Shown in pieces: positions 1 through 8,708 of a DNA stretch of 32,679 bases. Both the position numbers and the translations under genes were made by a program. The first letter of the stretch is position 1; every line of letters begins with the position of its first letter. Below the pieces are notes generated by a model that saw only the letters and a list, made by a program, of their open reading frames with translations, made no database searches and was not told the origin of the DNA. Source of the stretch: an uncultured Gilliamella sp. (GTDB taxonomy: Bacteria > Pseudomonadota > Gammaproteobacteria > Enterobacterales > Orbaceae); NCBI GenBank assembly GCA_946481345.1, contig CAMLMY010000023.1, positions 1-32,679 on the forward strand, written 5' to 3'.

Positions 1-1852
1 TTTTTTGTTCTGCTTCACGATTCTTTTTATTGAGAGACACAATATATCGACGATCTTTTTTATCATTAAGCTCTTTAATATCTTGATCAATATAGACAAA
101 CTCTGGATTATTTGAAATTCGTGCTAAATGTTCGGACTTCAAATAAGGCAATATTGTTTTTATATTAGTCAGAGTTAAATATTCAGATGATGGAATTTTA
201 TCCCATGGCAAAGCGTTATCTAAGAAACGTTCACCAGTTTCATCATCAAATTTAGTTTTACTCATTTCAATATCGGGCTCGACACCTTTAAGTTGTGTAC
301 TACCGCCATTGATACGATAAAATTTTTGCACGGTATACTGAACACCACCAAGCTCTGGCCAATTAGGATGAAGTCTAGCATCAGTTTGATAAGCAATATT
401 TCGAGAAGTTTGTACCGTCCCTTTACCATAAGTTGTTTCACCAACTATTACAGCTCTGCCATAGTCTTGCAATGCTGCGGCAAATATCTCGGAGGCCGAA
501 GCACTATAACGATTAACCATTACAACAATCGGGCCTGTATATTCGATGCCTTTATTTTTATCATCATAAACAATAACTTTTTGAAGATTATCGCGAACTT
601 GAACTACTGGTCCATAATCAATAAAAAGCCCAGTCAAAGAGATAACTTCAGCTAATGAACCGCCACCATTATTGCGTAAATCGATAACCAGACCTTGTAA
701 CTTAGCTTTATTGGCTTCCAATAAAAGTGATTCAACTTTGTCGGTTAAACCCATATAAAAACTTGGTATATCAATAACGCCAACTTTTCCTCTTTGATTA
801 TCAACAATATTCAATTTTGCTTCACGATCTTCAAAGTGGATCTTATCTCGAGTCAGCTCAATAACCTTTGGTTTGCTGTTATTACCCGCAGGCAATATTT
901 CGAGTTTAACAACGGTTCCTTTAGGACCACGGATTTTGTCAACGATATCATCTAAACGCCAACCAATTACATCTTCTATTGGAGAATTACTTTGCCCAAC
1001 ACCAATGATTTTATCACCTACGGCAATCGATTTACTTTTCTCAGCCGGACCGCCAGTCACAAAAGACATGATTACTGTATAATCATCTTGTTGGCTAAGC
1101 GTTGCACCGATACCTTCAAAAGATAAACTCATTTCAGTATCAAAATCACGTTTTTTGCGTGGTGCTAAATAACTGGTATGGGGATCAATTTCTCGCGCAA
1201 ATGCATTCATAAATACTTGAAAAGCATCTTCATTATTTGATTGTTCAATGGTTTTTAAAACTCGATTATAACGTTTAGTTAACGTTTCTCGAATTTGATT
1301 TTCATCTTTGCCAGATAAAGATAAGCTAAGTTCGTCATATTTAACGCGCTTATCCCAATAAGAGTCGAGCTCTTTTTCAGTGGTTGGCCAAGATATATCT
1401 TCACGATTAAAATCAATTTCATCGTCGGTAGAAAAATCCATTGGAGATTGTAAAACTTTAAGTGCATACTTATAACGCTCATAACGTTTATGCATTGCAA
1501 GATTATAGATATCGTAAGCAGTTTTTAAATTACCATCGAATAATTCTTGACCTAATAACTCTTGTCGATTGCGGAAAGTATCGACATCACTTTGAATAAA
1601 TATCGCTTTACTACCATCTAGCATTTTAAAATAGCGATCAAAAATTTTAGCTGAAAATGCACCGTTTAATGCAAAGTTACGATAGTGCGCTTGAGTAAAA
1701 AAATTCGTTACTCGCTTAGCAACGACTTGGTGTACATCATCTTGTTTAAGTACTGGTAATGGATCGGTGGCAGGTTGTTTGGCCTGGACACTCAAACTTA
1801 CAATACATAATGCTAGGCTTAATTTAATGGTGCCTTTGAGTAATTTATTCAT
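1..1852 (-). CDS. prc: Tail-specific protease Prc (Tsp), 3' end cut by window edge
   Basis: Periplasmic C-terminal processing serine protease that degrades tail-tagged proteins and trims envelope proteins. The frame is open from the ATG at 1852 to the left edge (about 617 codons), so the C-terminus lies outside the window. The N-terminus is a Sec signal peptide: two lysines, a hydrophobic stretch and a VQA cleavage site near residue 24. A PDZ-like region lies around residues 240-320. The catalytic serine is S452 in the SASASE motif and the general-base lysine is K477 in YGKGTVQ, the same spacing and numbering as E. coli Prc. The Shine-Dalgarno-like AGAGAA overlaps the proQ stop codon and only 9 nt separate the two genes, so they are probably cotranscribed, as in enterobacteria. 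Identification is secure. Confidence 0.97.
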   Translation of the reverse strand, partial: MNKLLKGTIKLSLALCIVSLSVQAKQPATDPLPVLKQDDVHQVVAKRVTNFFTQAHYRNFALNGAFSAKIFDRYFKMLDGSKAIFIQSDVDTFRNRQELLGQELFDGNLKTAYDIYNLAMHKRYERYKYALKVLQSPMDFSTDDEIDFNREDISWPTTEKELDSYWDKRVKYDELSLSLSGKDENQIRETLTKRYNRVLKTIEQSNNEDAFQVFMNAFAREIDPHTSYLAPRKKRDFDTEMSLSFEGIGATLSQQDDYTVIMSFVTGGPAEKSKSIAVGDKIIGVGQSNSPIEDVIGWRLDDIVDKIRGPKGTVVKLEILPAGNNSKPKVIELTRDKIHFEDREAKLNIVDNQRGKVGVIDIPSFYMGLTDKVESLLLEANKAKLQGLVIDLRNNGGGSLAEVISLTGLFIDYGPVVQVRDNLQKVIVYDDKNKGIEYTGPIVVMVNRYSASASEIFAAALQDYGRAVIVGETTYGKGTVQTSRNIAYQTDARLHPNWPELGGVQYTVQKFYRINGGSTQLKGVEPDIEMSKTKFDDETGERFLDNALPWDKIPSSEYLTLTNIKTILPYLKSEHLARISNNPEFVYIDQDIKELNDKKDRRYIVSLNKKNREAEQK

Positions 1853-1861
1853 TCAAATTCT

Positions 1862-2410
1862 CTATTTGGTAATAATATGCTCAGGTTTAACAGTTAATTC
1901 CATTCCAGAGCCAACATTTACTTTGATATGCTCTTTTTCAATATTAATGATTTGTACTTTTAACGGTTTATTGCCTAATATTACTTTAACATAGTCACCC
2001 ACTTTTAAAGTCTTCGCTTTTTTCACAGGCGGACGTGGGTTTTTACGTTTTTCTTTTTGTGTCCGTTCTTTTAAACGCTCTTTTGCTTTCTGCTTACTTT
2101 CTTTTAGCTGTTGTTGGGCATATTCCATTTGTTCTTTGCTTATAATCTCATCTGGATTTCCATCTAAGTCTATACGATGAGCGCCTTCTTTAATGCTGTA
2201 TAAATAACGCCAACTCATGGTATAACCGCGTAAAGCAACGCGAAGTTTAGTTTTACTTAGTGCTTCACTATCCAAGCGTGAAAGGATATCTTGAAAAATT
2301 CCAATTTTTAAAGGTTTCGCTTCACCTTCGAGAGTAAAACAATTAGGAAATTGTTGAGCTAAATATGCAATAATATCTTTACTATTTGTTAATTGAAACT
2401 GACTTTCCAT
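1862..2410 (-). CDS. proQ: RNA chaperone ProQ
   Basis: Global RNA-binding protein of the FinO/ProQ family. It binds structured RNA 3' ends and helps sRNA-mRNA regulation in the cytoplasm. The FinO-like domain spans about residues 5-120 and contains the family's FPNCF and LRVALRGYTMSWRYL stretches. A short basic linker rich in K/R and P (about 105-133) follows, then a C-terminal Tudor-like beta domain (about 134-182, starting LKVGDYVKV). At 182 aa it is shorter than E. coli ProQ (232 aa), mainly through a shorter linker. It sits immediately upstream of prc on the same strand, the conserved order. A possible -10 TATACT lies at 2454-2459 on the minus strand. Its presence is relevant to the candidate sRNA later in the window. 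Confidence 0.95.
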   Translation of the reverse strand: MESQFQLTNSKDIIAYLAQQFPNCFTLEGEAKPLKIGIFQDILSRLDSEALSKTKLRVALRGYTMSWRYLYSIKEGAHRIDLDGNPDEIISKEQMEYAQQQLKESKQKAKERLKERTQKEKRKNPRPPVKKAKTLKVGDYVKVILGNKPLKVQIINIEKEHIKVNVGSGMELTVKPEHIITK

Positions 2411-2479
2411 TGTTTATTCCATAGCAACTAAATTAATTTTTTACTAGCGTTAGAGTATATCGCAGCTTGCGCAATAACA

Positions 2480-2836
2480 CTAACTATCTTTTTTATCTTT
2501 ATAAATAAAACTTATAAAATCTTTAATACCATTTCGCATCAACCATGATATAACAATTGATTTTTCATCAACAGATAACTGTTCAAATGCTGTCATCCAT
2601 ATTTGCAATGGGTCAATTGGCGGAACAACATAAGTTGCACTTTCTTCCTCAAGATACAATGCTCTTTTGACACTAAGAGGTAGGCTATTTATATGATATT
2701 CTAAAGCCTTTCCTCGAACACCTGTTCTTTTGCGTGAAGTCCAATTTTCAGATCTTGCTTTACGATTAACACCTTGTATCGTTGATGGCATCCCGGCAAT
2801 ACTCAATAGCTCTTTTGATGAGAACCATTCTTTCAT
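2480..2836 (-). CDS. Mu-type helix-turn-helix DNA-binding protein
   Basis: 118-aa protein. Its first about 55 residues match the DNA-binding domain shared by the N-termini of phage Mu transposase MuA and Mu repressor c: WFSSKELLSIAGMPST, then RKARSENWTSRKR, then a GKALEYHINSLP strand. No integrase or transposase catalytic domain follows. The rest (about 60-118) is a short helical tail of unknown role. It is divergent from the Ner-like gene at 3015, with 178 bp between them, which recalls the c/ner switch of Mu. It lies 69 bp upstream of proQ on the same strand and might contribute to its transcription. Domain recognition is firm, but the biological role is unknown. Either a domesticated phage repressor or a cellular regulator is possible. 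Confidence 0.75.
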   Translation of the reverse strand: MKEWFSSKELLSIAGMPSTIQGVNRKARSENWTSRKRTGVRGKALEYHINSLPLSVKRALYLEEESATYVVPPIDPLQIWMTAFEQLSVDEKSIVISWLMRNGIKDFISFIYKDKKDS

Positions 2837-3014
2837 TTTTATTATCCCATTTCAATACAATAAGAAAAAAATACAGAAATTAAAGAAACTTTGATACAAT
2901 AAATAAGAAACAAGAAATCATAAATAACTATAGTTAGATTATAAACTTACTTGTTTTAGTAACATCAAAGCATAACATAGATATACAAGGTTATAAACAA
3001 AGAGGAAATAAAAA
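2837..3014. promoter_or_regulatory. Divergent control region with 9-bp direct repeats
   Basis: 178-bp AT-rich spacer between the Mu-type HTH gene and the Ner-like gene. The 9-mer ATACAATAA occurs at 2855-2863 and again at 2894-2902 in similar contexts: TT before and GAAA shortly after. These are plausible operators for one or both flanking regulators. This is inference from position and repetition only. AGAGGA just before the ATG at 3015 serves as the ribosome binding site. Confidence 0.35.
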
Positions 3015-3335
3015 ATGAAAATAAATTCTAGTGATTGGCATCCTGCAGACATTATTGCCGCACTAAAAAAGAAGGGGACAACTCTTGCTAATCTATCTCG
3101 GCAATCAGGTCTAAGTTCATCAACGCTTAGTAATGCTTTAGCTCGACCTTGGACAAAAGGAGAGTTCATTATTGCCCAAGCGCTAGATGTGGAGCCTAAT
3201 GAAATTTGGCCAAGCCGTTATATTGATTCAATCACCAACGAACCGATAAAACGCGTATTACGACTTACAACCACCACAAAGAAGAAGAAAAAACGAAAAT
3301 CAACGAGTAAACGAAAAAAAATTAATAAAGAATGA
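3015..3335 (+). CDS. Ner/Nlp-family transcriptional regulator
   Basis: 106 aa. Residues about 6-70 match phage Mu Ner and the bacterial Nlp/SfsB family: DWHPADIIAALKKKG, then LSRQSGLSSSTLSNAL, then KGEFIIAQALDVEPNEIWPSRY, a lambda-repressor-like helix-turn-helix fold. In Mu, Ner represses early transcription. In enterobacteria, Nlp proteins are poorly characterised regulators. The last about 20 residues are an unusually basic tail of Lys/Arg/Ser/Thr, absent from Mu Ner, which probably increases non-specific nucleic-acid affinity. The ATG at 3015 is preceded by AGAGGA at good spacing. It stands divergent to a Mu-type HTH gene. Family assignment is strong; targets are unknown. Confidence 0.85.
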   Translation: MKINSSDWHPADIIAALKKKGTTLANLSRQSGLSSSTLSNALARPWTKGEFIIAQALDVEPNEIWPSRYIDSITNEPIKRVLRLTTTTKKKKKRKSTSKRKKINKE

Positions 3336-3475
3336 TGAAACTATGGAAACATATAGAAATAAAACATTTTCTATATTCATTTCAGATTAAATTTTAGTTG
3401 ATCTTGAACGTTACCAAACATATGTTATCATTCATATACATGGAGAAAAAACATTAATTATCAGGCTACAATATA

Positions 3476-3838
3476 ATGAAAAATGTTAATAAGTTCTTTA
3501 TCGCTTTATTCTCAATAATAATATTATCGAGTTGTTCACAAAATAATTTTATTGAACAAGGTACACCACTAAGTAAAGACAAAGTTAGTAGTATAGTTGA
3601 AGGTTCAACAACTGAGTCACAAATAATATCATTATTTGGTGAACCAGTAAGTAAGAAAGTGATTAATTCTGATGAAGTGCAATGGACATACAAATATATT
3701 AGAAAGAGTTCAACCAGCCATTTAATTATTGGCGAAACCCAATCTAATACTATCAGCGGAACACTGGAAGTTATCATTTCGAAAGGTGTTGTAACTTGGT
3801 ATAATTATAATGAAAATCATGAACAAAAAAGATGGTAA
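3476..3838 (+). CDS. Small BamE/SmpA-like lipoprotein
   Basis: 120 aa. The N-terminus is a lipoprotein signal peptide with lipobox LSSC, so lipidation is predicted at C20. The +2 residue is Ser, compatible with outer-membrane sorting. The mature part has a helix with SIVEGSTTESQIISLFGEP followed by strands with VQWTYKY, the pattern of the BamE/SmpA/OmlA fold (helix, GEP turn, W-x-Y strand). It is probably not the canonical BamE, because the usual motifs are weak, so a generic BamE-like lipoprotein is the safer call. No operon partner. It is followed by a hairpin at 3863-3887 and then rnpB. Function unknown. Confidence 0.7.
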   Translation: MKNVNKFFIALFSIIILSSCSQNNFIEQGTPLSKDKVSSIVEGSTTESQIISLFGEPVSKKVINSDEVQWTYKYIRKSSTSHLIIGETQSNTISGTLEVIISKGVVTWYNYNENHEQKRW

Positions 3839-3862
3839 TTAAACTTACTTTATCTAATAACG

Positions 3863-3887
3863 ATAGCACATTGTTATAATGTGCTAT
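3863..3887 (+). terminator. Hairpin after lipoprotein gene
   Basis: Perfect inverted repeat: ATAGCACATT at 3863-3872 pairs with AATGTGCTAT at 3878-3887 around a 5-nt loop. It lies 24 nt after the lipoprotein stop codon. No long U-tract follows, so it may be a weak terminator or an mRNA 3'-stabilising structure. Confidence 0.5.
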
Positions 3888-4004
3888 TAGAGTGAGCAAG
3901 TTAATTAATTGATGCATCATTAAGTATGATCCTACCTTTTCCGGCAATATTAGTATAAAAAAGTATATACTTTACCCACCTGCCTATTCAAAAACAGACA
4001 TTAC

Positions 4005-4032
4005 TGGACAAAATCTTACATTAAGTTATACT
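4005..4032 (+). promoter_or_regulatory. rnpB promoter
   Basis: TGGACA at 4005-4010 (5 of 6 to the -35 consensus), a 16-bp spacer and TATACT at 4027-4032 as -10. Transcription would start 7-8 nt later, exactly where the 5' strand of RNase P helix P1 begins (4040). The positional fit supports the call. Confidence 0.7.
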
Positions 4033-4039
4033 CATTGAC

Positions 4040-4427
<388 letters not shown>

Positions 4428-4461
4428 CTCTTCTTTATAAATTTATCTTCAATATTAAATT

Positions 4462-5130
4462 TTAAGATTGCTTCTTCTTTGCTAACCAACGTTTAAATGC
4501 AAGCCATAGTGAGAAAATTAATCCTAGTACCAATAAAAAGGCAGGAATCAACATAAGAAGAGACATGATTTGTTTTTCATATTTATCAAAAAATGGTGAT
4601 AAACCAAATAAGTAACCTAATGTCACAATTAGAAAAATCCATAATGTCGCACTGATCCAGTTATAAATATGAAATTTTCGACTATGTAGCCCTGAGATTC
4701 CCGCCATCATAGGTAATAACGTACGTACAAAAGCAATAAAGCGCCCAATGAATAAAGCTTGCAATCCATATTTATGGAATAACACTTCTGATTTTTTATG
4801 ATATTTTTCAGGGACATGCTCCATCCACCCCTTAACCAGCTTAGTATTACCTAACCAGAGACCTTGTATATAACCTAACCAAGTGCCTAAAGCCGCACCA
4901 GAAATTAAGATAACATTTATTAAACCAAAATGAAAAACATCACGACTAATCAAAACCCCAGTTAGGAATAATAAACTATCACCCGGTAAGAATGCTGCTG
5001 GTAATACGCCATTTTCTAATAAAATGACGACAAACAACATCCCATAAAGCGTCCAAAGCACATTCGGATTGGATAAGATTGCAATATCCAAGTTAATAAA
5101 AGCATGATAAAGATTGATGATTGTTTCCAT
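4462..5130 (-). CDS. yqjA: DedA-family inner-membrane protein YqjA
   Basis: Polytopic inner-membrane protein of the DedA/VTT family, implicated in proton-dependent transport, membrane-lipid homeostasis and alkaline or osmotic tolerance. The sequence aligns along its length with E. coli YqjA, including ENGVLPAAFLPGDSLL near the N-terminus and GRFIAFVRTLLPMMAG in the centre. The acidic and basic residues known to be essential in E. coli YqjA are all present at the same positions: E39, D51, R130 and R136. Length is 222 aa, normal for the family, with about five or six membrane segments and a basic C-terminal tail. It begins 30 nt downstream of the tldD stop codon, so it may be cotranscribed with it. 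E. coli has a paralogue (YghB); which of the two roles dominates here is not decidable from the window. Confidence 0.92.
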   Translation of the reverse strand: METIINLYHAFINLDIAILSNPNVLWTLYGMLFVVILLENGVLPAAFLPGDSLLFLTGVLISRDVFHFGLINVILISGAALGTWLGYIQGLWLGNTKLVKGWMEHVPEKYHKKSEVLFHKYGLQALFIGRFIAFVRTLLPMMAGISGLHSRKFHIYNWISATLWIFLIVTLGYLFGLSPFFDKYEKQIMSLLMLIPAFLLVLGLIFSLWLAFKRWLAKKKQS

Positions 5131-5160
5131 CTATTTAATTTCCCATTTTATTTATAATTA

Positions 5161-6618
5161 TTAGTTATTAATCGTTCCGCCAACGGTTAAATTATCCACT
5201 TTTAAAGTGGGTTGACCAACCCCTACAGGAACACTTTGTCCAGCTTTGCCACAAATACCAACACCTGAATCTAATGTGAGATCATTCCCTACCATCGATA
5301 TTTGTTGCATGGTTTCAATGCCGGAACCAATTAATGTTGCGCCCTTAACTGGCGTAGTTATTTTTCCTTTTTCAATTAAATAGGCTTCTGATGTTGAAAA
5401 TACAAACTTACCAGAAGTGATATCAACCTGACCACCCGAAAAATTAGGTGCATAAAGGCCATAGTCAACGCTATTGATAATATCGTCGAAAGTCGATTCT
5501 CCAGCTAACATATAAGTGTTAGTCATTCTTGGCATAGGTAAGCATGCATATCCTTCACGACGACCATTGCCGGTTGAATGAGTGTTCATCAATTTAGCAT
5601 TAGTCTTATCAAACATATAACCTTTTAAAATTCCATTTTCGATAAGAACGGTTTTTTGACTTACGGTACCTTCGTCATCAATTGATAATGACCCCCTGCG
5701 ATTTTCAATTGTTCCATCATCTACAATAGTACAGAGTTCTGACGTGACTTTTTCACCAATTTTTCCTGAGAATACCGAGCTGTTTTTGCGATTAAAATCA
5801 CCTTCTAAACCATGCCCTACCGCTTCATGAAGTAGTACTCCTGGCCAACCCGCACCTAAAATTACAGGCATTGTACCTGCTGGGGCAGCTTTAGCTGACA
5901 ATGAAACTAATGCTAATCTCACTGCTTCTCGAGTATAACTATCAGCAAAGCTTTCAGACGTTTTAGGATTAATATTTAAAAAATACTCATAACCAAAACG
6001 ACCACCACCGCCACTACCACCACGTTCACGTTTCCCGTCTTTTTCGACAATGACCGATACAGATAAACGTACTAATGGACGGATATCGGCGCATAGTGTA
6101 CCATCAGTACCTGCAATCAAAATATCTTCATAACTACCAGTTAAACTGGCTGATACTTCAATTACATTTTTGTCAATTGACCTTGCTAACTGATCAATAT
6201 GTCGTAACAATGCAATCTTTTGCTCTTGAGAAAAAGAGTTAATTGGATTGATTGATGCATACATTGGTACCGTTTTAGCCGTTTTAAAAGGTGTGACAAC
6301 AATTGGAGTTTGCTGTTTAGTGATTGAATTGGCTGCCAATACACTCTGCTCTAAACGATTTAAAGAGAGCTGATCAGTATAAGCAAAACCGGTTTTTTCG
6401 CCAACAACTGCACGAACGCCAACACCTTGATCACGATGGAACGAAGCATTTTTAATAATGCTATCTTCCAGTACCCAGCTTTCGTAATAACCAGATAAAA
6501 AGTATAAATCACCAAAATCAATTTGCCTTGAACTTAACATATCAAGCAAATGTGAAATATCACGTTGGCTTAAGTTATTAGGGTTGAGTAGCCGTTCACT
6601 CACTTGAGTTACTATCAT
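5161..6618 (-). CDS. tldD: Metalloprotease subunit TldD
   Basis: Catalytic subunit of the TldD/TldE (PmbA) heterodimeric zinc protease, which degrades unfolded peptides and takes part in maturation of microcin B17 and turnover of the CcdA antitoxin. 485 aa, full length. The zinc motif [11 protein letters not shown] starts at H264 (HExxxH: H264, E265, H269). The N-terminal domain carries the family's [18 protein letters not shown] stretch and the C-terminus the GxGxCGKxGQ-type region. A glycine-rich segment ([13 protein letters not shown]) lies near residue 200, as in other TldD proteins. In E. coli, yhdP separates rng from tldD; here tldD follows rng with only a 114-bp gap. That gap holds one copy of the 37-bp dispersed repeat. 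The partner tldE is not in the window. Confidence 0.97.
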   Translation of the reverse strand: MIVTQVSERLLNPNNLSQRDISHLLDMLSSRQIDFGDLYFLSGYYESWVLEDSIIKNASFHRDQGVGVRAVVGEKTGFAYTDQLSLNRLEQSVLAANSITKQQTPIVVTPFKTAKTVPMYASINPINSFSQEQKIALLRHIDQLARSIDKNVIEVSASLTGSYEDILIAGTDGTLCADIRPLVRLSVSVIVEKDGKRERGGSGGGGRFGYEYFLNINPKTSESFADSYTREAVRLALVSLSAKAAPAGTMPVILGAGWPGVLLHEAVGHGLEGDFNRKNSSVFSGKIGEKVTSELCTIVDDGTIENRRGSLSIDDEGTVSQKTVLIENGILKGYMFDKTNAKLMNTHSTGNGRREGYACLPMPRMTNTYMLAGESTFDDIINSVDYGLYAPNFSGGQVDITSGKFVFSTSEAYLIEKGKITTPVKGATLIGSGIETMQQISMVGNDLTLDSGVGICGKAGQSVPVGVGQPTLKVDNLTVGGTINN

Positions 6619-6681
6619 AAATTCCTTAAATTTTAATTTATAATGCTATATTTTTGAAATATATATCCATTATTATGTTAT

Positions 6682-6718
6682 TTTTATACTGAAACGTATA
6701 GTTAACCTGAAACTTTTT
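6682..6718. repeat. 37-bp dispersed repeat, copy 1
   Basis: Thirty-seven bases matching 26040-26076 at 36 of 37 positions, same orientation. The core reads AACGTATAGTTAACCTGAAA. It lies between rng and tldD, 14 nt beyond the rng stop codon. It contains TGAAAC twice (6690 and 6708) around a GTTAAC palindrome. Confidence 0.8.
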
Positions 6719-6732
6719 AACATGTAATTGCT

Positions 6733-8208
6733 TTACATTAATACCACATCATATTGTTCTTGAATATAAAGTGGTTCAATTTTCACTTCAACTCTTTTAC
6801 CAACAAAGACTTCAACTTCAGCAAGTGCATGTGATTCATCAATCGTTAAAGCATTCGCAACAGCAGATGACGCATAGACTAAAAAATATTCAGAACGATG
6901 AGCTTTATATACTCTTACAATTTCACGTAATATTTCATTACAAACAGTTTCAACTGATTTGACTATTCCTCTACCCTTACAAGCAGGACATTCTTCACAC
7001 AAAATATGCCCAATACTTTCACGAGTTCGTTTACGTGTCATTTCTACTAGTCCTAATGTAGAAAATGAATTAATAGTTGTTCTAGCTCGATCTTTCGACA
7101 AAGAATCCTGCAATGATTGTAATACACGTTCTCGATGCAAATTTTCTTGCATATCGATAAAATCGATAATAATAATACCACCTAAATTGCGTAATCTTAA
7201 TTGACGCGCAATAGCAATGGTTGCCTCTATATTAGTGTTAAAGATTGTCTCTTCTAAATTTCGATGACCAACAAATGCACCAGTGTTAATATCAATTGTT
7301 GTCATGGCTTCGGTTTGATCAATAATTAAATAACCGCCCGATTTCAGTTTAACTTTGCGATCTAATGCTCGTTGAATCTCATTTTCAGTATCATATAGAT
7401 CGAATATTGGGATATTACCACGATAATGAAAGAGTTTATCAGTCACTTCTGGCATAAACTCTTGAGTAAAATCGACAAGAAGATCGTAAGTCAATTTAGA
7501 ATCAACTAAAATACGCTCAATTGGATCACCAACAAAGTCTCTTAACACTCGTTGAGATAAAGCTAACTCACCATAAACTAAATTTTTACTGGTAGGTCGT
7601 GCCATTCGTTCTTGAATTTTAGTCCATAACCGTTTTAAAAAGTTTGCATCTTGCTCAAGCTCATGAGCACTTGCACCCTCGGCAGCAGTTCTAACAATAA
7701 AACCACCGTCTGGGGTTACATATTGTTCAACAATATGTTTTAGTCTTTGACGCTCTTCTTCACTTTCTATGCGTTGAGAAGTAGCAACGTGTGAAGAATT
7801 TTGACCTGGCATCAACACCAAATAACGGGACGGTAAAGTAATATCAGTTGTGAGTCGAGCGCCTTTAGTTCCTAATGGATCTTTAACGACTTGTACCATT
7901 AAATCTTGTCCTTGACGGACAAGTTCAGAAATATCTTTTACTTGAAATTGCTCTTGTTCTGAATCTGACACACATTCAGTATGGGGCATGATATCGGATG
8001 CATGCAAAAATGCTGCCTTTTCAAGACCAATATCGACAAATGCTGCCTGCATACCAGGCAAAATACGAATAATTTTTCCTTTATAAATATTACCGACAAT
8101 GCCTCGACGCGATTCACGATCAACATGAATTTCTTGCAATACACCATCTTCAATATAGGCAACTCGCGTTTCAGACGGAGTTACGTTCATTAATAATTCA
8201 ACAGACAT
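6733..8208 (-). CDS. rng: Ribonuclease G
   Basis: Endoribonuclease of the RNase E/G family. It matures the 5' end of 16S rRNA and contributes to mRNA decay. 491 aa (E. coli 489), collinear throughout. An S1 RNA-binding domain covers about residues 38-130 (GNIYKGKIIRILPGMQAAFVDIG), followed by the 5'-sensor/RNase H-like region. Catalytic magnesium-binding aspartates lie in DQTEAMTTIDINTG and IIIIDFIDM. The Zn-link cysteines are in CEECPACKGRG. It starts 14 nt after mreD on the same strand, consistent with the mreBCD-rng operon. The maf/yhdE gene that lies between mreD and rng in E. coli is absent. Confidence 0.97.
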   Translation of the reverse strand: MSVELLMNVTPSETRVAYIEDGVLQEIHVDRESRRGIVGNIYKGKIIRILPGMQAAFVDIGLEKAAFLHASDIMPHTECVSDSEQEQFQVKDISELVRQGQDLMVQVVKDPLGTKGARLTTDITLPSRYLVLMPGQNSSHVATSQRIESEEERQRLKHIVEQYVTPDGGFIVRTAAEGASAHELEQDANFLKRLWTKIQERMARPTSKNLVYGELALSQRVLRDFVGDPIERILVDSKLTYDLLVDFTQEFMPEVTDKLFHYRGNIPIFDLYDTENEIQRALDRKVKLKSGGYLIIDQTEAMTTIDINTGAFVGHRNLEETIFNTNIEATIAIARQLRLRNLGGIIIIDFIDMQENLHRERVLQSLQDSLSKDRARTTINSFSTLGLVEMTRKRTRESIGHILCEECPACKGRGIVKSVETVCNEILREIVRVYKAHRSEYFLVYASSAVANALTIDESHALAEVEVFVGKRVEVKIEPLYIQEQYDVVLM

Positions 8209-8222
8209 ACAGAAACATTCCC

Positions 8223-8708
8223 CTAATTAATTGCAAAGTTTTGTTTTATGCTTTGCAATAGCAGATATATCCATATCCATAAAAAGCCATCAACACAACT
8301 TGATAATAGTATATAAGGCGACATAGTAATTGTATGATAAATACTTACCTGAAATATAAAGATTAATGCATTATAACATACCGAAATACCAAATAAGATA
8401 AAAGCCTGTTGCCACAAAGCTAAATTACTCAACAATTGGTATTTGAATACAAGTAAATAGGCAATTAAAGAATAGATGAAAGCATGTACGCCCAATACTG
8501 TTCCCGAGCATAAATCTATCAATAAACCAAAAACAAATGCGGTACCTATGCCAATCTGATAAGGTAAAGTAATTAACCAATAAGCAATAATTAATAAAAA
8601 CAAATGTGGTTTAAACACATCATATGAAGGTGACCAAGGTATAATTTGAAAAAATAAGCCTATTAACAAAGTGAACCAAATAATTAATATGCTATTACGA
8701 GCCCTCAT
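8223..8708 (-). CDS. mreD: Rod shape-determining protein MreD
   Basis: Integral inner-membrane component of the elongasome (Rod complex), which links MreB filaments to peptidoglycan synthesis. 161 aa, the usual length, with about five hydrophobic segments and few charged residues. The stretch GIGTAFVFGLLIDLCSGTVLGVHAF, abbreviated here by its GLLIDLCSGTVLG core, is typical. The first codons overlap the 3' end of mreC by 14 nt (8695-8708), suggesting translational coupling. Identification rests on position between mreC and rng plus this core motif. Confidence 0.95.
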   Translation of the reverse strand: MRARNSILIIWFTLLIGLFFQIIPWSPSYDVFKPHLFLLIIAYWLITLPYQIGIGTAFVFGLLIDLCSGTVLGVHAFIYSLIAYLLVFKYQLLSNLALWQQAFILFGISVCYNALIFIFQVSIYHTITMSPYILLSSCVDGFLWIWIYLLLQSIKQNFAIN

